This document shows, piece after piece, positions 32,671 to 43,984 of a DNA stretch of 64,000 bases. The stretch's first letter is position 1, and every line of letters starts with the position of its first letter. Source of the stretch: Nematopogon swammerdamellus (Eukaryota > Arthropoda > Insecta > Lepidoptera > Adelidae); contig OX336349.1 of the NCBI GenBank assembly GCA_946902875.1, forward strand, positions 17,569,891 to 17,633,890. The letters run 5' to 3'. The notes below the pieces were generated by a model. The model did not search any database, had not been told where the DNA came from, and worked only from the letters and a program-made list of their open reading frames with translations. Made by a program: the position numbers and the translations under genes.

Positions 32671-33921
32671 AAATCTAAATTCCTTCATATACAATTTACA
32701 CTATATTATGTCTCTGCTTGGGTCATCAAACTCTATACATATGTTATGTATATCAAATTTCCAACTTTTTTCGTCCAGGAAAAGATAAGCTGTGACAAAC
32801 GAACAGACATACAGACAGACAAGAGAGTGATCCTATAAGGGTTCAGTTTTTTTTTTCCTCTTTTGAGGTACGGAACCCTAATAAGGAAGCAAAGGTGTGG
32901 CGGTTCCATTTATTTTCATTTTGGTGGCCAGTCTTAAAAAACAAATTATAAAAAAAGTTGTTTAGTTTTTATGTGGATATTAATAAATTATTTTTATCTT
33001 TACTGTTGATAATGCCTAGATTGTGTTTTTAAAACCTATAATATACCTACTTAGTGCTAGCGAACAATTGAATCCACGATGATAGGTCAGTATACAGGGT
33101 GTTCGGCACATGGACCGACAATTTTTTTTTGTAGGTAAATGGGGTCATTTGCAACGTTTTGACCCATGATACCTTTTGTCAGATGTCACGTGGTATAAAG
33201 ATACGATATTTTTTCTTTATTTTTGAAAATTACCAAAATCCCAGCTTTAAACCCTTGTAACTTTTTTGTTTGCGATTGTATCAGAACGAAATAAACTTGA
33301 TTGAATTTTAAAATGTATCCTTGTTCTATAAAAAATATAATTTAATGAAGTTAATACCACGAAAAGGTTTTATGACCTCCCAAAGTCCCGAGAACGAGTA
33401 AAAATGTGACAGAATCTTAATTTCTTAATTCATTAAAAAAAAACCGACCGAAATTTTGAGCGCTTCATTTTCTTTTAAAAAGTTCGCTAGTTTACGCCCT
33501 TTCCAACGGTATACCACATGTCATACAAATAATTCACTTTTTGGTCAAAATTGGGGACAGAGACAGAACCACAGGACAGAACAGAACGACAAAATTAGGG
33601 ATAATTTGCAAGATTGCCCGCGCGACCGGACTTATTCTAAACTAGCTGTGCCCGCGACTACGTCCGCGTGGACTTGATCTTTCTCAGCCTGTTATAAAAC
33701 GCAACGTGAATCGGTCTGTCCGTTCGTTAGTATGATTCAATTGTTTTGGTGTTTTTTAATTGGGCAGGTTATAGATATGATTCGACCTACATAAGTGAAG
33801 CCGCAACTATTGGTAATTTATAATCTACAATAACGCTTCTCTGTAAACTAAGGCACGACCACGTCCACTTCAGAGTTCAGCAGACCTGGTGGCCGCACAT
33901 AAGCTGCTAAGATAAAAACAC

Positions 33922-34290
33922 TTTTTTTTTCATGGAGATAAATACGGTTGACTACATCACCTACAACATCCGTGATGTCAGCCCATAACACCGGGTGAGC
34001 TAGGTGCCATGTCAGTGCTTCCCTTCATTTCATGTCAGCTACACTGAACTGGACAGAAAGACGAACTATTTACATAGCCGTTTCGAGCGACGTTTCATTC
34101 AGAGCGGTGGTAGCAACCCGGGCGGGATAAACCCTACCATCTAGTAAGGTAAGAAGGGAAGGTACCTACAGTTTAATGTGGAATCCGAACCACGGTCAGC
34201 CTCCAACGGTGGAGCGTCCACCCATCCAAGTACTGACCGCGCTCAGGGTTGCTTATCAACAGTCGACCGACCGCACCACTGAGCTACTGA
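33922..34290 (-). repeat. SINE-A, almost full length
   Basis: A tract at 33922, tail, central domain, GTGGTTCGGATTCCACA, a 5S-like core, and the CTCAGTGGTGCGGTCGG start cut at about 34290 by the next repeat. Confidence 0.85.
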
Positions 34291-34640
34291 GGGTTCCGTA
34301 TCGCCATGTCATGGCTAGCGCCACTCACGCCGTCTAGATAGCGTGTTAAGAAATGCTGAATATTAATTAAATGTCATTATAAGTTTAAATTCTTCATAAT
34401 CTATTCCGTAGATGGCGCGCATACACTTTTTGGTTTCTTCTATGGGAACCCCCGTGAGTTTTTTAATGTTTCTTATTTTTATTATTTGCTGTTATATCGG
34501 CCATAATAACACATATTATGTGATAATTTCAACGGGCTACCTATTACGGTTCAAGAGATACAGCCCTCGGACAGACAGACAGACAGACAGACGGCGTAGG
34601 CTTAGTAATAGGGTCCCGTACCGGATACGGAACCCTAAAA
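34291..34640 (+). repeat. GGCCAAGTGCGAGT-type repeat lacking its 5' end
   Basis: Starts at GAGGGTTCCGTATCGCCATG, then the usual blocks, a GACA run and CGTACCGGATACGGAACCCT. Confidence 0.8.
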
Positions 34641-35340
34641 ATGAAATGAAAGGATAAAAGAACTAATAAAATGTAATTACCAGATAACAACGCCATCTGT
34701 CATTCAGTATTTGACTTATTAAATTATATAAACAATTTTATCTGAAGACGACAAATTTGTCGAAATATCATAAAAATATGTGAAAAACAGATAAAAACTG
34801 CACACAGTAAATTTTTCACTCTCACGTCACCAGTAAGACACTAAACAAAACACCCGCGCGAGACGCCGCGCGGCGGCGCTGCGCGCGGTGGCGCGGCGTG
34901 TGTGCCATACGATATTTTCTAACTTAACTCAAAAAATTAATATCTTTTGATTCTGTGGGTTGATTTTGATGTAGTAAACTCTAAATGTTACTCAGAATAA
35001 AGCTTAATTTTTTGTAGTAATTAGATTTTTAATCCAATGAGTGGTTTTTGCGTGATGCGCGCACAAACGAACAAACAAACCAACAAACCAACAAACCGAC
35101 AAACCGACAAACAGACAAAGAAAGCTGTCCGATTGCCAAGTCAAGGGGTTTTTTTATAGAAATGAAGATGTTAAATATAAGAGGAGTGGGCTATTATTTT
35201 ATTTAGGCAACAATAATCGGTCCCCTTTAAGAAATGGCGATTTCGTTGGTAAAACAGGCAAATGGAAAAATAAAACAGCTATTAGTAGCTACCGAATAAG
35301 AAATACGTCTCAGAAAAATTTATTAATTTAAGTAAAATAC
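34641..35340. other. No gene recognised
   Basis: AT-rich with one GC-rich patch (34855-34905, CGCGCGAGACGCCGCGCGG) and an AACAAACC tandem (35065-35115) after GGTTTTTGCGTGATGCGCGC. Confidence 0.4.
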
Positions 35341-35699
35341 TATATTTATCAGCAAATAACGGTAACACAGTTGTTCTTCTAAGTAACGCAGTTGTTTTTC
35401 CTATAAAAATTGTCTGTCCTTCTAAGCGAGTCACTACATATAAACTTAATTTGCTCTAGAAATGCTCATGGCGTCAATGTATAATTTTTTTTAAGTAATA
35501 CGTCATTGTTTGAACTTTACTTGAACACTAATAAGTATGTTTTTACCACAACCGTTTATGAATAATAAAATATTACTCCCCGTGTCCCCGTTGCCATGCA
35601 AATATACACCTACCCAGTGTTACCGTAGGAATATGAACCTTAAATCAATCTTTTTTCATATCTTTACTTCTAAAATCGTTTGACCGCCTATGAATTCAT

Positions 35700-36474
35700 A
35701 TTGGAGAGGGAAAACGTCCGCGGGGCGGTGAAACTGACGAAGCTAGTCGCACGAGAGTCGCGGAGAGAGGAGCGTGTGTTTATTGTGCGACCACTGAGTT
35801 ACCGGCGACTGACGGTGAGTTTTCTAGATATTGATCACTTTATTTAATGCAAAGTATGTTATAATTAGTAAAAATTTTATGAGATCATAATTTATTTCGA
35901 ATATGTATCCACTTAAGTAACAAGATCAAATATGTTTAATTTTTACAACTGCGTTACCACTACACTGCGTTACTGCATGAAGTAACGCAGTTGTAGCTTT
36001 AGTAACGCAGTGGTTTTCCTTATATTTAACCCTCGACAAAAAAGAGGAATGTTATAAGTTTAACATGTGTATCTGTGTATCTGTGATCTGTGGCCTCATA
36101 GCTCTCAAACGGATGACCCGATGGTGTAAGGGATGTGTGTAGGGATGGTTCTTAGCTATGTTTATAATGAAGTAATCAAAAGACGTAATCTTTTGATTAC
36201 TCTAAAAAAGATTGAAAGAAAAATTTTATTAGAAATAAAAAAAAACATTTTTTTTAAAAGGAAAAAATAATTTCCGTTTAGCCACTCAAAGGCGTCGGGG
36301 GACTACTAAGTAAATAAAATAAATCTCAGAGCTGTGGGGTCCTACCACGCCTCTAAGCAACGAAACGGGTATTATCTTTCCCTTTTTAAAAGGTCGGGGG
36401 TTTTTATATTTTTTCAACACTAAATCACACATTTTATGGCACAAATATTACATTTGAGTATTATTTTGTTATAG
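35700..36474 (+). promoter_or_regulatory. Leader exon and intron of the mini-gene
   Basis: A GC-richer segment (35700-35814) ends GACTGACG|GTGAGT, a good donor at 35815. A 660-base intron follows, ending TATTTTGTTATAG at 36474, 18 bases before the ATG. The transcription start was not located. Confidence 0.4.
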
Positions 36475-36492
36475 TGCAAGACTTGGAACGCG

Positions 36493-36669
36493 ATGGCTCT
36501 AACAGCGGCTGGGAAACAACGGCGTTATAGGCAAAGATTAAAAGAGAATCCAGTGAAGAATGCTGAAGCTAAAAGAAAGCATCTTGAACGCTACCATGCT
36601 ACACAAAAACTCGCAAAATACATGACAGAGAGGGAACATAGATCTGCTAACCGCTTACGAACTGTATGA
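36493..36669 (+). CDS. 58-residue basic protein of mini-gene, transposon-like
   Basis: ATG at 36493 opens MALTAAGKQRRYRQRLKENP and continues strongly basic and helical (AKRKHLERYHATQKLAKYMT) to TGA at 36667. Arthropod genomes encode many proteins starting with a similar AAxKQRRYRxRLK...K segment, often mobile-element associated; I recall this as a recurrent N-terminal motif but cannot name the family. The stop may be secondary: the frame stays open for 12 further codons if TGA is a mutated Trp codon, and ACT|GTATGA could instead be a donor. It may therefore be the first coding exon of a longer, now lost protein. Confidence 0.5.
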   Translation: MALTAAGKQRRYRQRLKENPVKNAEAKRKHLERYHATQKLAKYMTEREHRSANRLRTV

Positions 36670-38437
36670 AAATATTTTGGAGATAGTTCCGGCCGGACCC
36701 AAAAATAATTATGAAGGGTAAACGTGTGTTCTACAAATTCAATGTGCCATTAAATATTTTTGAAAAATGAGATTGAACTTTTTTGGAAAATGTGTCTAGG
36801 TATTAAGCAGTGATTTTCAGAAAAAAAATTTATGTTTATAATTTATCGTAGAATTTTCCTAATTTTTCTTTTATTTGAAACACCAATGTGTTTCAAACAT
36901 TGTTAACATAACTTGAAGAAAGTACAAAATACTGTGGTCAAGATGATAGACTAAACTTTTTTGAAAAATGTGTCTAAGTATTAAGCAGTGATTTTCAGAT
37001 TTTTTTTTATTATTTCATGTTTATAATTTATCGTAGAAAATCTTAATTTTTCTTTTATTTGAAACACTTTTTTGATTGCTAGCATAACTTGAAGAAAATA
37101 CAAAACACTGTGGTCAAAATACCACTGTGTTACTTATTTTACCACTGCGTTACTTTTTTGTCCCTCATTTCCTGATAACAAAAAGGGAAATACAGCTAAT
37201 TAATATTGAAAAAAAACCTTCAATTTAAAATAACATCCATTATTTACCTTATTTGAAGCTATTCCTAAAACCTTGAGCATAAATTATTATTATTTAGTCC
37301 AATTTTCGAAAAGTCTTACATTTTAATTTAAAATTTAGTAACGCAGTGGCAAACTTAATAATAAAGAAATCATTAGACTGATACTATTTGTCATTTAATA
37401 ATATAAGATTATCCTACACTGTTAAAACTTTATATATGTGATGTGTTTTCAACCAAACTAAATGTTTCTAACAATAAAACTAAATTTTGTAAATAGTAAC
37501 GCAGTTGTTGTTTTTCCTTACCATTCCTTGAATAAACGCCAATAAATATAAGAAGTAGCAAGAAAACATCACTGCAAATGGCTGTAATACTAACTACAGA
37601 TAATAATGATCATAAATTGACATAAAACATTTAAAAAATATTAATTTAAATTTCCTTAAAAATTTCTGAAAATGTTTTCCAAATTAGTCCTTAAATAAAA
37701 TAATGGCCCGAGTAACTAAATATTGATTATTATTAAGTAGAAAATATAATTTATGGCAACATTGTTGAATTCGGCTTTCAATGATATGAAAAGACTTGGC
37801 TCTGAATGGGATCTTACAACTTTTTACGGTGGAAAGGTTGCGTGCAAGACTTGGCATATTTTTATATTATATGTTTTGGTGGGATATTTTTTTCTAGAAC
37901 AAGGATACCTACATCGTAAAATTCAATAAAGTTTATTTCGTTCTGATACAATCATAAACAAAAAAGTTACAAGGGTTTAAAGCTGGGATTTTGGTAATTT
38001 TCAAAAATAAAGAAAAAAAATAGTATCTTTATACCACGTGACATCTGACAAAAGGTATCATGGGTCAAAACGTTGCAAATGACCCCACTTACCTACAAAA
38101 AAAATTTGTCGGTCCATGTGCCGAACACCCTGTATAACGAAATGATTACTTTTATTACAAAAACTGCAATCTCGTATCAAAATAGCCCCGTCGATTAACC
38201 AATGTTTCACGAATAAAAATGTTCCAGTTATTTTCACAACGGCAGAAATAATTTGATTTAATGAAACGACTGTCTCGCTCCGCACGGAAAATCTTTGCTT
38301 ATTGATGTAGTCGGCAGCAAGATAGAGTGGTAAGATCACGGTAAGATGTTTTAATGAAAACTAAGCTTTGTTTTTTGAATATTTTGGTTTTTTATGAGCG
38401 TGAGCAAAACTTGATAAAAATGTTGATATCACGTTAT

Positions 38438-38680
38438 CATGTCACGTCTTATAAATTGATGAACACCGGCTGCACGCACGAAAAAGTGTCACGTTCCATC
38501 TGAGCCTGTGTGTGCATGCGAGAGCGCGTAACAAGCAATAGAGAGGCACAATCGGCCCAAGCGTCGGCTTGTACACATTTATCTCTCTGGTTCTAAAGTA
38601 GCAGGGCAGCAGAAATTTATGACGTTATCACGTAAAACTATCGTCCGTAAACCGACTTTACAGACAACCAATTTTTTCAA
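38438..38680. mobile_element. Short deletion derivative of the 24277-27785 element
   Basis: The left 115 bases match 24295-24409 with few changes (GTCACGTCTTATAAATTGAT on). The right 55 bases match 27730-27785 (ATCACGTAAAACTATCGTCC, TTTACAGACAACCAATTTTT). About 3.3 kb is missing between them. Confidence 0.65.
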
Positions 38681-39217
38681 ACTGAAAAAGAGATTGATAA
38701 CCATTGCGGGGACAATAGAAAATTTCATTAAACTTGTTGTGTTAATCAATGTTTTTTTTATTCATTTCATTTGAGATAAAGCTAATTTCATTTATAAAAT
38801 AGATAAAAGTGTAAAAAAACTATCTAAATACATTAAATCAATTTTTTTTAAGTATACTGAGAAGACTGTTGGAGCGAGGGAGACAGATCATGAGAAATGC
38901 TATTTGCGATTAATGGCTAATATAAAATAGCCCCGCTGGAGTTCATCGGACAATCAGACATAGCCAATAACGCCACTCCGCATCACGCTCAGTGAGGTTC
39001 CGTGCCAGCGATATTGGGGACAAATGAGGTTTTAAAGAAAAAAAAACAGTACATATATGTATATAACAGTATATATATATATATATCTTACATTATTTAT
39101 TAGAACGCAAGTTCTAAATAATTAGAGCGAAGAATAAATTAAACTAAATCAAAATATTAAAACTTTGATTATATATGAAGTCTACAATAATTATATAAAT
39201 ATTTTACTTAAAGTAGC
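38681..39217. other. No gene recognised
   Basis: AT-rich with a TATA microsatellite (39050-39090). A LINE-like phrase CCAATAACGCCACTCCGCAT occurs at 38965. Confidence 0.4.
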
Positions 39218-39313
39218 CTATCCACTGTAAGATATTTTGTACAACTCAGCCGACTCCGCCACAGTGCCCAATACGCTGGCTGCGTTGCCCCTTTGAATGG
39301 CGAGCCCTATTCC
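39218..39313 (-). CDS. Candidate terminal coding exon, gene unknown
   Basis: Minus strand shows a textbook acceptor (CAAGTTTTTCTTCTTTCAG) before 39313, then 31 codons and TAG at 39220-39218. The peptide begins GIGLAIQRGNAASVLGTVAE and ends in a polar tail. The pyrimidine tract, phase-0 start and natural stop look like a last exon. A related reading, AMERGKSASVLG, lies 1.6 kb away on the same strand (40884-40919), hinting at a duplicated exon or gene. I cannot identify the family, and no upstream exon was found. Confidence 0.5.
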   Translation of the reverse strand, partial: GIGLAIQRGNAASVLGTVAESAELYKISYSG

Positions 39314-39795
39314 CTGAAAGAAGAAAAACTTGACACGTCGTCGGTCCCCAGACTTGTCAATAAGGAGATTTCGTAGGTCTAAGTACATAATAATCAGAGA
39401 AGAATTATAAGTAAGTATTGACTTCACAAATTGATTTATTGTACTATAGAGAAAACATTAAAACAACTTTATTAATTTGTTCCTGAATGTAACGTTTCTC
39501 ACGGCAGTCATTATTCGCTATATCTTACATCACTACACTGAGCGTGCGCAGTTAGCGTTACGTGACGGAACCAGGTTGTCCCAGGAATTGGGAATGGGGA
39601 ATATTCCCGGTAGTCGAGATGTCGTGTCGCAGTCGTACGACAGAGAAATGATTGGATATTATTATAAATGCTAACAGTAACATTAAATAGGAGATATCTG
39701 TCAGATGCTTTTTAAAAGATTGAAATGAAAAACTCTATCTAGAAAGCAGTTAGGGAAATTGGTTTCTATTTTAAAGAATATGGTTTTATATGAAG

Positions 39796-40172
39796 CGCCG
39801 GATGGTCTGCGGTGGTCTTGTTTTGGACTCATCATCTCAGGGTTCGATGTTCAAATCCGGCTGACATGCGCCAATGAGTATTTTCGGACGGAAAAAATAC
39901 TTTAATGCCTACACATGCTGCTTCACCGTTCGGAACCGGTGTAAAACTGTAGGTCCCTTCCCTTGCCCCTCCTGCAGCCGTGGCAGGCACAAATTATAGC
40001 CGGCTCGGTTGGTACCACCGTACTGGACGTATGATGGCCGTAGGATGGGCATAGCAGCCTCGGCCGTGTTCTGTTCTCCTCTAGTATAGTCAGCAATCCA
40101 AAGGGAAGTCTCCCGTATGGCACGTACCTTCTCGGATGCACCTATCGCTTCTCCTATTTCATATTGGCTGGT
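39796..40172 (+). repeat. SINE-B with head, 3' truncated
   Basis: GGCGCCGGATGGTCT-like head, GGGTTCGATGTTCAAATCCG B box, TTCACCGTTCGGAACCGGTG, central domain, ending at TCATATTGGCTGG without the tail. Confidence 0.8.
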
Positions 40173-40968
40173 TACTTTCCTTTAAGTTTTCTTTATTTGC
40201 AAAGCAAATATTTACAACACAATTACTGATTAAGTTATAGTTGTTTTTACTTTGATATATTCAAAGTACTTACATATATATATAATACATATATTTTAAT
40301 ATATATTTAAGATATATATTTAATATTTATTGGACTTAAAAAAGAAAGAAGTACATACATATTATACATATTAACAATAAATTGAAAACTAAACTAGGTA
40401 TATCATAAATCAAAACTTATTAAAACCTATTCAAGAAAAATAAAAACTTAAACATCAACGTTGTGCATTTTTGAATATTTTGGAATGGTTAGGGAATAAT
40501 TTCGCACAAATTGTTTTATTTATCAGTATAAAAGTACCTACTATCATTTATGTGGTAAAATACAATATTCATTTATTGCGCTATCGTAGACAAACATGAC
40601 AATTTATATTACATAAAAAATTTTACACTACAGAACTATTATAATTATTTTACATCAAAAAGTTTATTTCTCAGAAAAATCAACTTTCATCCATAATTTC
40701 AACGAATCTTACGCTTTTTCGATCAGGCTACGGATCTGACGCGAGTTCTGACGCGAGTTTAACATTTTTTACCCATCTAAAAAAAGTGCCAAGCGCCGCT
40801 AAAGAAGTTTTCACTTCAAAAATAAACTATTCGAACGCCAAAAAAAGGTCTTTTAAAACTTCACTATGGGCATGGTGCCCAATGCCCAACACGCTGGCGG
40901 ATTTCCCTCTCTCCATGGCAAAATTCAATTAACTTTAAAATGTAAGTTAAATCTTTAGGACAAAACAA
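40173..40968. other. AT-rich, no complete gene
   Basis: AT-rich sequence. The only item of note is the exon-like remnant at 40884-40919. Confidence 0.4.
40884..40919 (-). pseudogene. Exon remnant related to 39218-39313
   Basis: Minus strand reads AMERGKSASVLG, aligning with AIQRGNAASVLG. A seven-base GGGCATT-type duplication just after the match shifts the frame. No clear acceptor precedes it. Confidence 0.35.
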
Positions 40969-41345
40969 TAAAAACCGGCCAAGTGCGAGTGGAACTCGCG
41001 CACCGAGGGTTCCGTATCGCATGGTCAGCGCCACTCACGCCATCTATGGCGTGTTTTATGAAATGCCTCATATTAGTTAATATTCATGATTAGTTAAAAT
41101 GCTTCATACTGTTTTCGGTAGATGGCGAGCATACACTTCTTAGTTTCTTGTATGGGGACTTTTTTACTTTTTCTAATTTTTATTGTTTATTGTTATATCG
41201 GCCATAATAAATTACACATATTCTGTGAAAACTTCAACGGGCTACCTATTATAGTTCAAGAGATACAGCCCTCGGATAGACAGACAGACAGACGGCGTAG
41301 GCTTAGTAATAGGGTCCCGTACGACGGATACGGAACCCTAAAAAT
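40969..41345 (+). repeat. GGCCAAGTGCGAGT-type repeat, complete
   Basis: AACCGGCCAAGTGCGAGTGG to GTACGACGGATACGGAACCC, with a short GACA run. Confidence 0.85.
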
Positions 41346-42018
41346 GACGATGAACACGAGCATTCCTCGAAATATTGCTAAATTCATGCGTTCTTTATGG
41401 CGAAATATATATCTGAATCTGAAACTGAATGTATGTAGTAGAGCTTAAGGTTGACTGGAATAATTCTACAATAAGTTCGCGTTGCTGTAGGCAGATGTGC
41501 TGATATCTTTAAATGTGTATAAATCGATCGCTTGAAATTGCGTCACATCTCTTTATACGTGAATACTATGTATTAGGTATTATTATTTTTATTTTAGTGT
41601 GTTAGTAAATAATATCACCGTGTTTTCATAATTATTACCTATATGAATACTCTCCATAGCTCGTATACTCGACGACCGACGTCATAATACAAAGCAAACG
41701 AAGAAATTAACCATAATAATTTGATAATAATAAATCGACCTCCCAGCGACCACCCTTAAATTCACCGACTGTCCCATCACTCTGCCTCATCCCTCCTATC
41801 TCCTTCGGAATTTAAACGACCCCTAAATATACGTCAAAAAACCTCATAAAATGCTATCTAGAATGTATAAATAATTTTACCCCGTGCCTCCATGCCTCGT
41901 CCTCATTGAAACTTTTTTTTTCACTTCAGTGAACACTACATTTCACTTTTTATCGCGGATAGCATCGAACACAAATATGTAATAATAAACAATAAAAAAA
42001 TAATCTTTAATTTAAGTT
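41346..42018. other. No gene recognised
   Basis: AT-rich unique-looking DNA upstream of the TATA-type promoter candidate. A GGTTGACTGGAATAATTC fragment near 41451 recalls the LINE-like 3' end at 11221. Confidence 0.4.
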
Positions 42019-42240
42019 AGTATAAAAAGCTCGTACGTATTAATCTCGCGCACTTCATACACTACAGCGATAATAGGACGCGCACGACCGTTCGGTTCTG
42101 AACACAGCAGTGCACTGAAGTGAAGGAAAGTTAGGTCGCTGGAAAGGCGGAAACAGCGGTCGCCCGCGCGCCGCGCCGCGCGCCGCGTCGCACCGCCTTC
42201 CCCGGCGCCTTGGGCGGGAGAAATTGTATAGTTTTCTTAC
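42019..42240 (+). promoter_or_regulatory. TATA-type promoter candidate with GC-rich leader
   Basis: TATAAAAAG at about 42021 is followed some 30 bases later by CACTTCATACAC, a plausible start site, then by a 180-base leader rising to extreme CpG density (42155-42200). No coding frame or clear donor follows before 42240. Confidence 0.35.
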
Positions 42241-42596
42241 TTTGAATCTATTTAAGTAGCTGAGTAGGTCCGAGTTTAAATGAGTAAATGAAAATATTAT
42301 TTATTGCACAACACAAAAAGTGTTACCAAAAGCGTACTGAATGCCTAAATTAATTAACTACCAGTCATATGCGGCATAGAAATACATTTATCTGGTAACA
42401 TAATGTTTGATATCCTACAGGTTGATTTTTTGATCTTGCATTGGCCCAAGAACATTAAAGGTAGGACCAGAGACTCTTCCCTAGCGCCGCGTGCCGAACG
42501 TTTGCGTAAACAATCAAACCATGATCGTCGGTCGCGCACCGACCGCTTAGTCTTGCGTTAGCCGTGGTCGAAAACACAATGCAATGACCCATCGTG

Positions 42597-42828
42597 TTCG
42601 CGGTCCGTCCGATGGCTGTATCTTTGGAACTTTAATAGCTAGCCGGTTGCAATTTTCACAGAATATGTGTTATTTTGGCGGATATATAACAAATAATAAA
42701 AAAGTGATAAATTAAGGGGTCCCCATCCCATAAAATAAACATGTTTTTTTCAACTTTTTTTTTGTGATGCGTAGATAAACTTCGGTGCGCGATTCCGACT
42801 CGCACTTGGCCAGTTTTTTCCAATCTAC
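42597..42828 (-). repeat. GGCCAAGTGCGAGT-type repeat, diverged
   Basis: Minus strand: CTGGCCAAGTGCGAGTCGGA, GGGACCCCTTAATTT, TTCACAGAATATGTGTTATT inverse and a GGACGGACC end. Confidence 0.7.
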
Positions 42829-42965
42829 TTTTTGATGCAGTCAAAAGATCATTCTATAAAGCGCGACATTGGCGCCGAGCCACCTATAAGGTGTCTAACG
42901 TTACGGTACGATTAAAAATATTTTCGTTACATTTCATTTCATTCATTTCAGTGTCATAATCAAAC

Positions 42966-43144
42966 GTACAGTTTCCGTCAGCAAATAATGAGTGTCAAGC
43001 TTTAGAAAGAGACAATCCGTTTGTAGGACGTCGTCCCTGTCGCACATTAGACGTGCGAGTACGTGCGACAGGGACGACGCTCTACAACCGGATGGTCTCT
43101 TTCTAAAGATCGCGACGCATTATTTGCTGCTTGGGAAACTGTAC
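42966..43144. mobile_element. Foldback MITE, 179 bp
   Basis: GTACAGTTTCC..GCAAATAATG is mirrored by CATTATTTGCTGC..GGGAAACTGTAC; inside, AGAAAGAGAC and GTCCCTGTCGCAC arms close a small loop. The right half of a relative lies at 62110-62205. Confidence 0.8.
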
Positions 43145-43452
43145 ATCGAGTGACATAAAAAGCTTCCAATAATATATTCCAACATACTCGTAGAATTATT
43201 GGCATTCGCTTACGTCATTCGGTCTCTCGTCGTATCTGCTTTATCTGTATCTAGGTACGTTTCAATATTATTTCTGCAATCAATACCGTGAACACACGCT
43301 ATTGTATTGCGTTTTGTCATCGCGGTTCGAAGTCTTTCCGTGGCTATATGTGTACTTTTACAGTTAGTTAGCTCTCAAACGTCACAAATGCGTTTGCTCT
43401 ATTGAGTGTGTTTATGATAAAAAAAAACTGTTATAAACTAGAACTTATAAGT

Positions 43453-43596
43453 GTTAAATAATATTTTGATTCATATTTGGACCCTTGAGTTGAAGGCGGT
43501 ACAAACGCGCAAAAGGGGGCCATCTATACATTTTCAGGTGTGCTTTTGTAACGCCTTCAACTCAAGAGTCCGAATATGAATCAAAATATTATTTAA
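43453..43596. mobile_element. 144-bp palindrome with GAGTTGAAGGCGGT core
   Basis: Outer arms GTTAAATAATATTTTGATTC and an inner core CCTTGAGTTGAAGGCGGT mirrored around a 50-base loop. The core matches the palindromes at 19135-19296 and 20694-20908; the outer arms do not. Confidence 0.85.
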
Positions 43597-43984
43597 CAAT
43601 TTTAAGTCATATTTTTGTTTTGTTTTGTTCAATCTGTCCGTAAAATTTTTTTTTAAACAGTTTTTTTATTTCACTATTTTTTTTAGTTATATCACAAAAC
43701 AAGCTCTGCGTAGAATTGGGCATTAAACTCACGACGTGTTCTTCTAGTGATTGGTACACACTACACACTTAACAGTCCGTATCTTGAAAACTACTGAACC
43801 TATTTTGATGAAACTTGCACTATTCCATAAGTTGTAAGATACTTAATTCAAATATGGCAATTCGATTTATAGTTTCCGATAAATTCGTTGACAAACATAC
43901 ATACTACTTACGAAATTGGCACACCTGTTTAGAAGCCCACATAGACTAACATAGACGAAATATGCTGCAATTCCAACGATATTA
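43597..43984. other. No gene recognised
   Basis: Contains a dispersed-repeat phrase (AACAGTCCGTATCTTGAAAA, CCTATTTTGATGAAACTTGC). Nothing coding. Confidence 0.4.

Larger units (their letters stand above)
35361..37506. repeat. Dispersed AGTAACGCAGTKG motif, about 10 copies, both strands
   Basis: Forward copies near 35361 (variant ACAC), 35381, 35980, 35999, 37337 and 37494; reverse copies near 35948, 35963, 37131 (variant) and 37151. Most are followed by GTTTTTCC or TGG. They surround the mini-gene upstream, in its intron and downstream. Their spacing is irregular, so this is not a simple tandem repeat. Confidence 0.75.
33095..38132. mobile_element. 5-kb block bounded by matching foldback arms
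   Basis: CAGGGTGTTCGGCACATGGA at 33095 and its complement ending at 38132 are each flanked by TA (TATA outside both ends). The left arm (33095-33620) and right arm (about 37875-38132) share changes, such as CGTTTTGACCCATGATACC and GTATAAAGATAC, that the 28304 element lacks, which suggests they are ends of one element. Inside are a SINE-A, a GGCCAAGTGCGAGT-type repeat, the mini-gene (35700-36669) and the AGTAACGCAGT motifs. Chance placement of two solo arms remains possible. Confidence 0.5.

Noticed and set aside
38058..38339. 93-codon minus-strand frame
   Set aside because: Its C-terminal third is the foldback arm sequence; the remainder has no start context or recognised domain.
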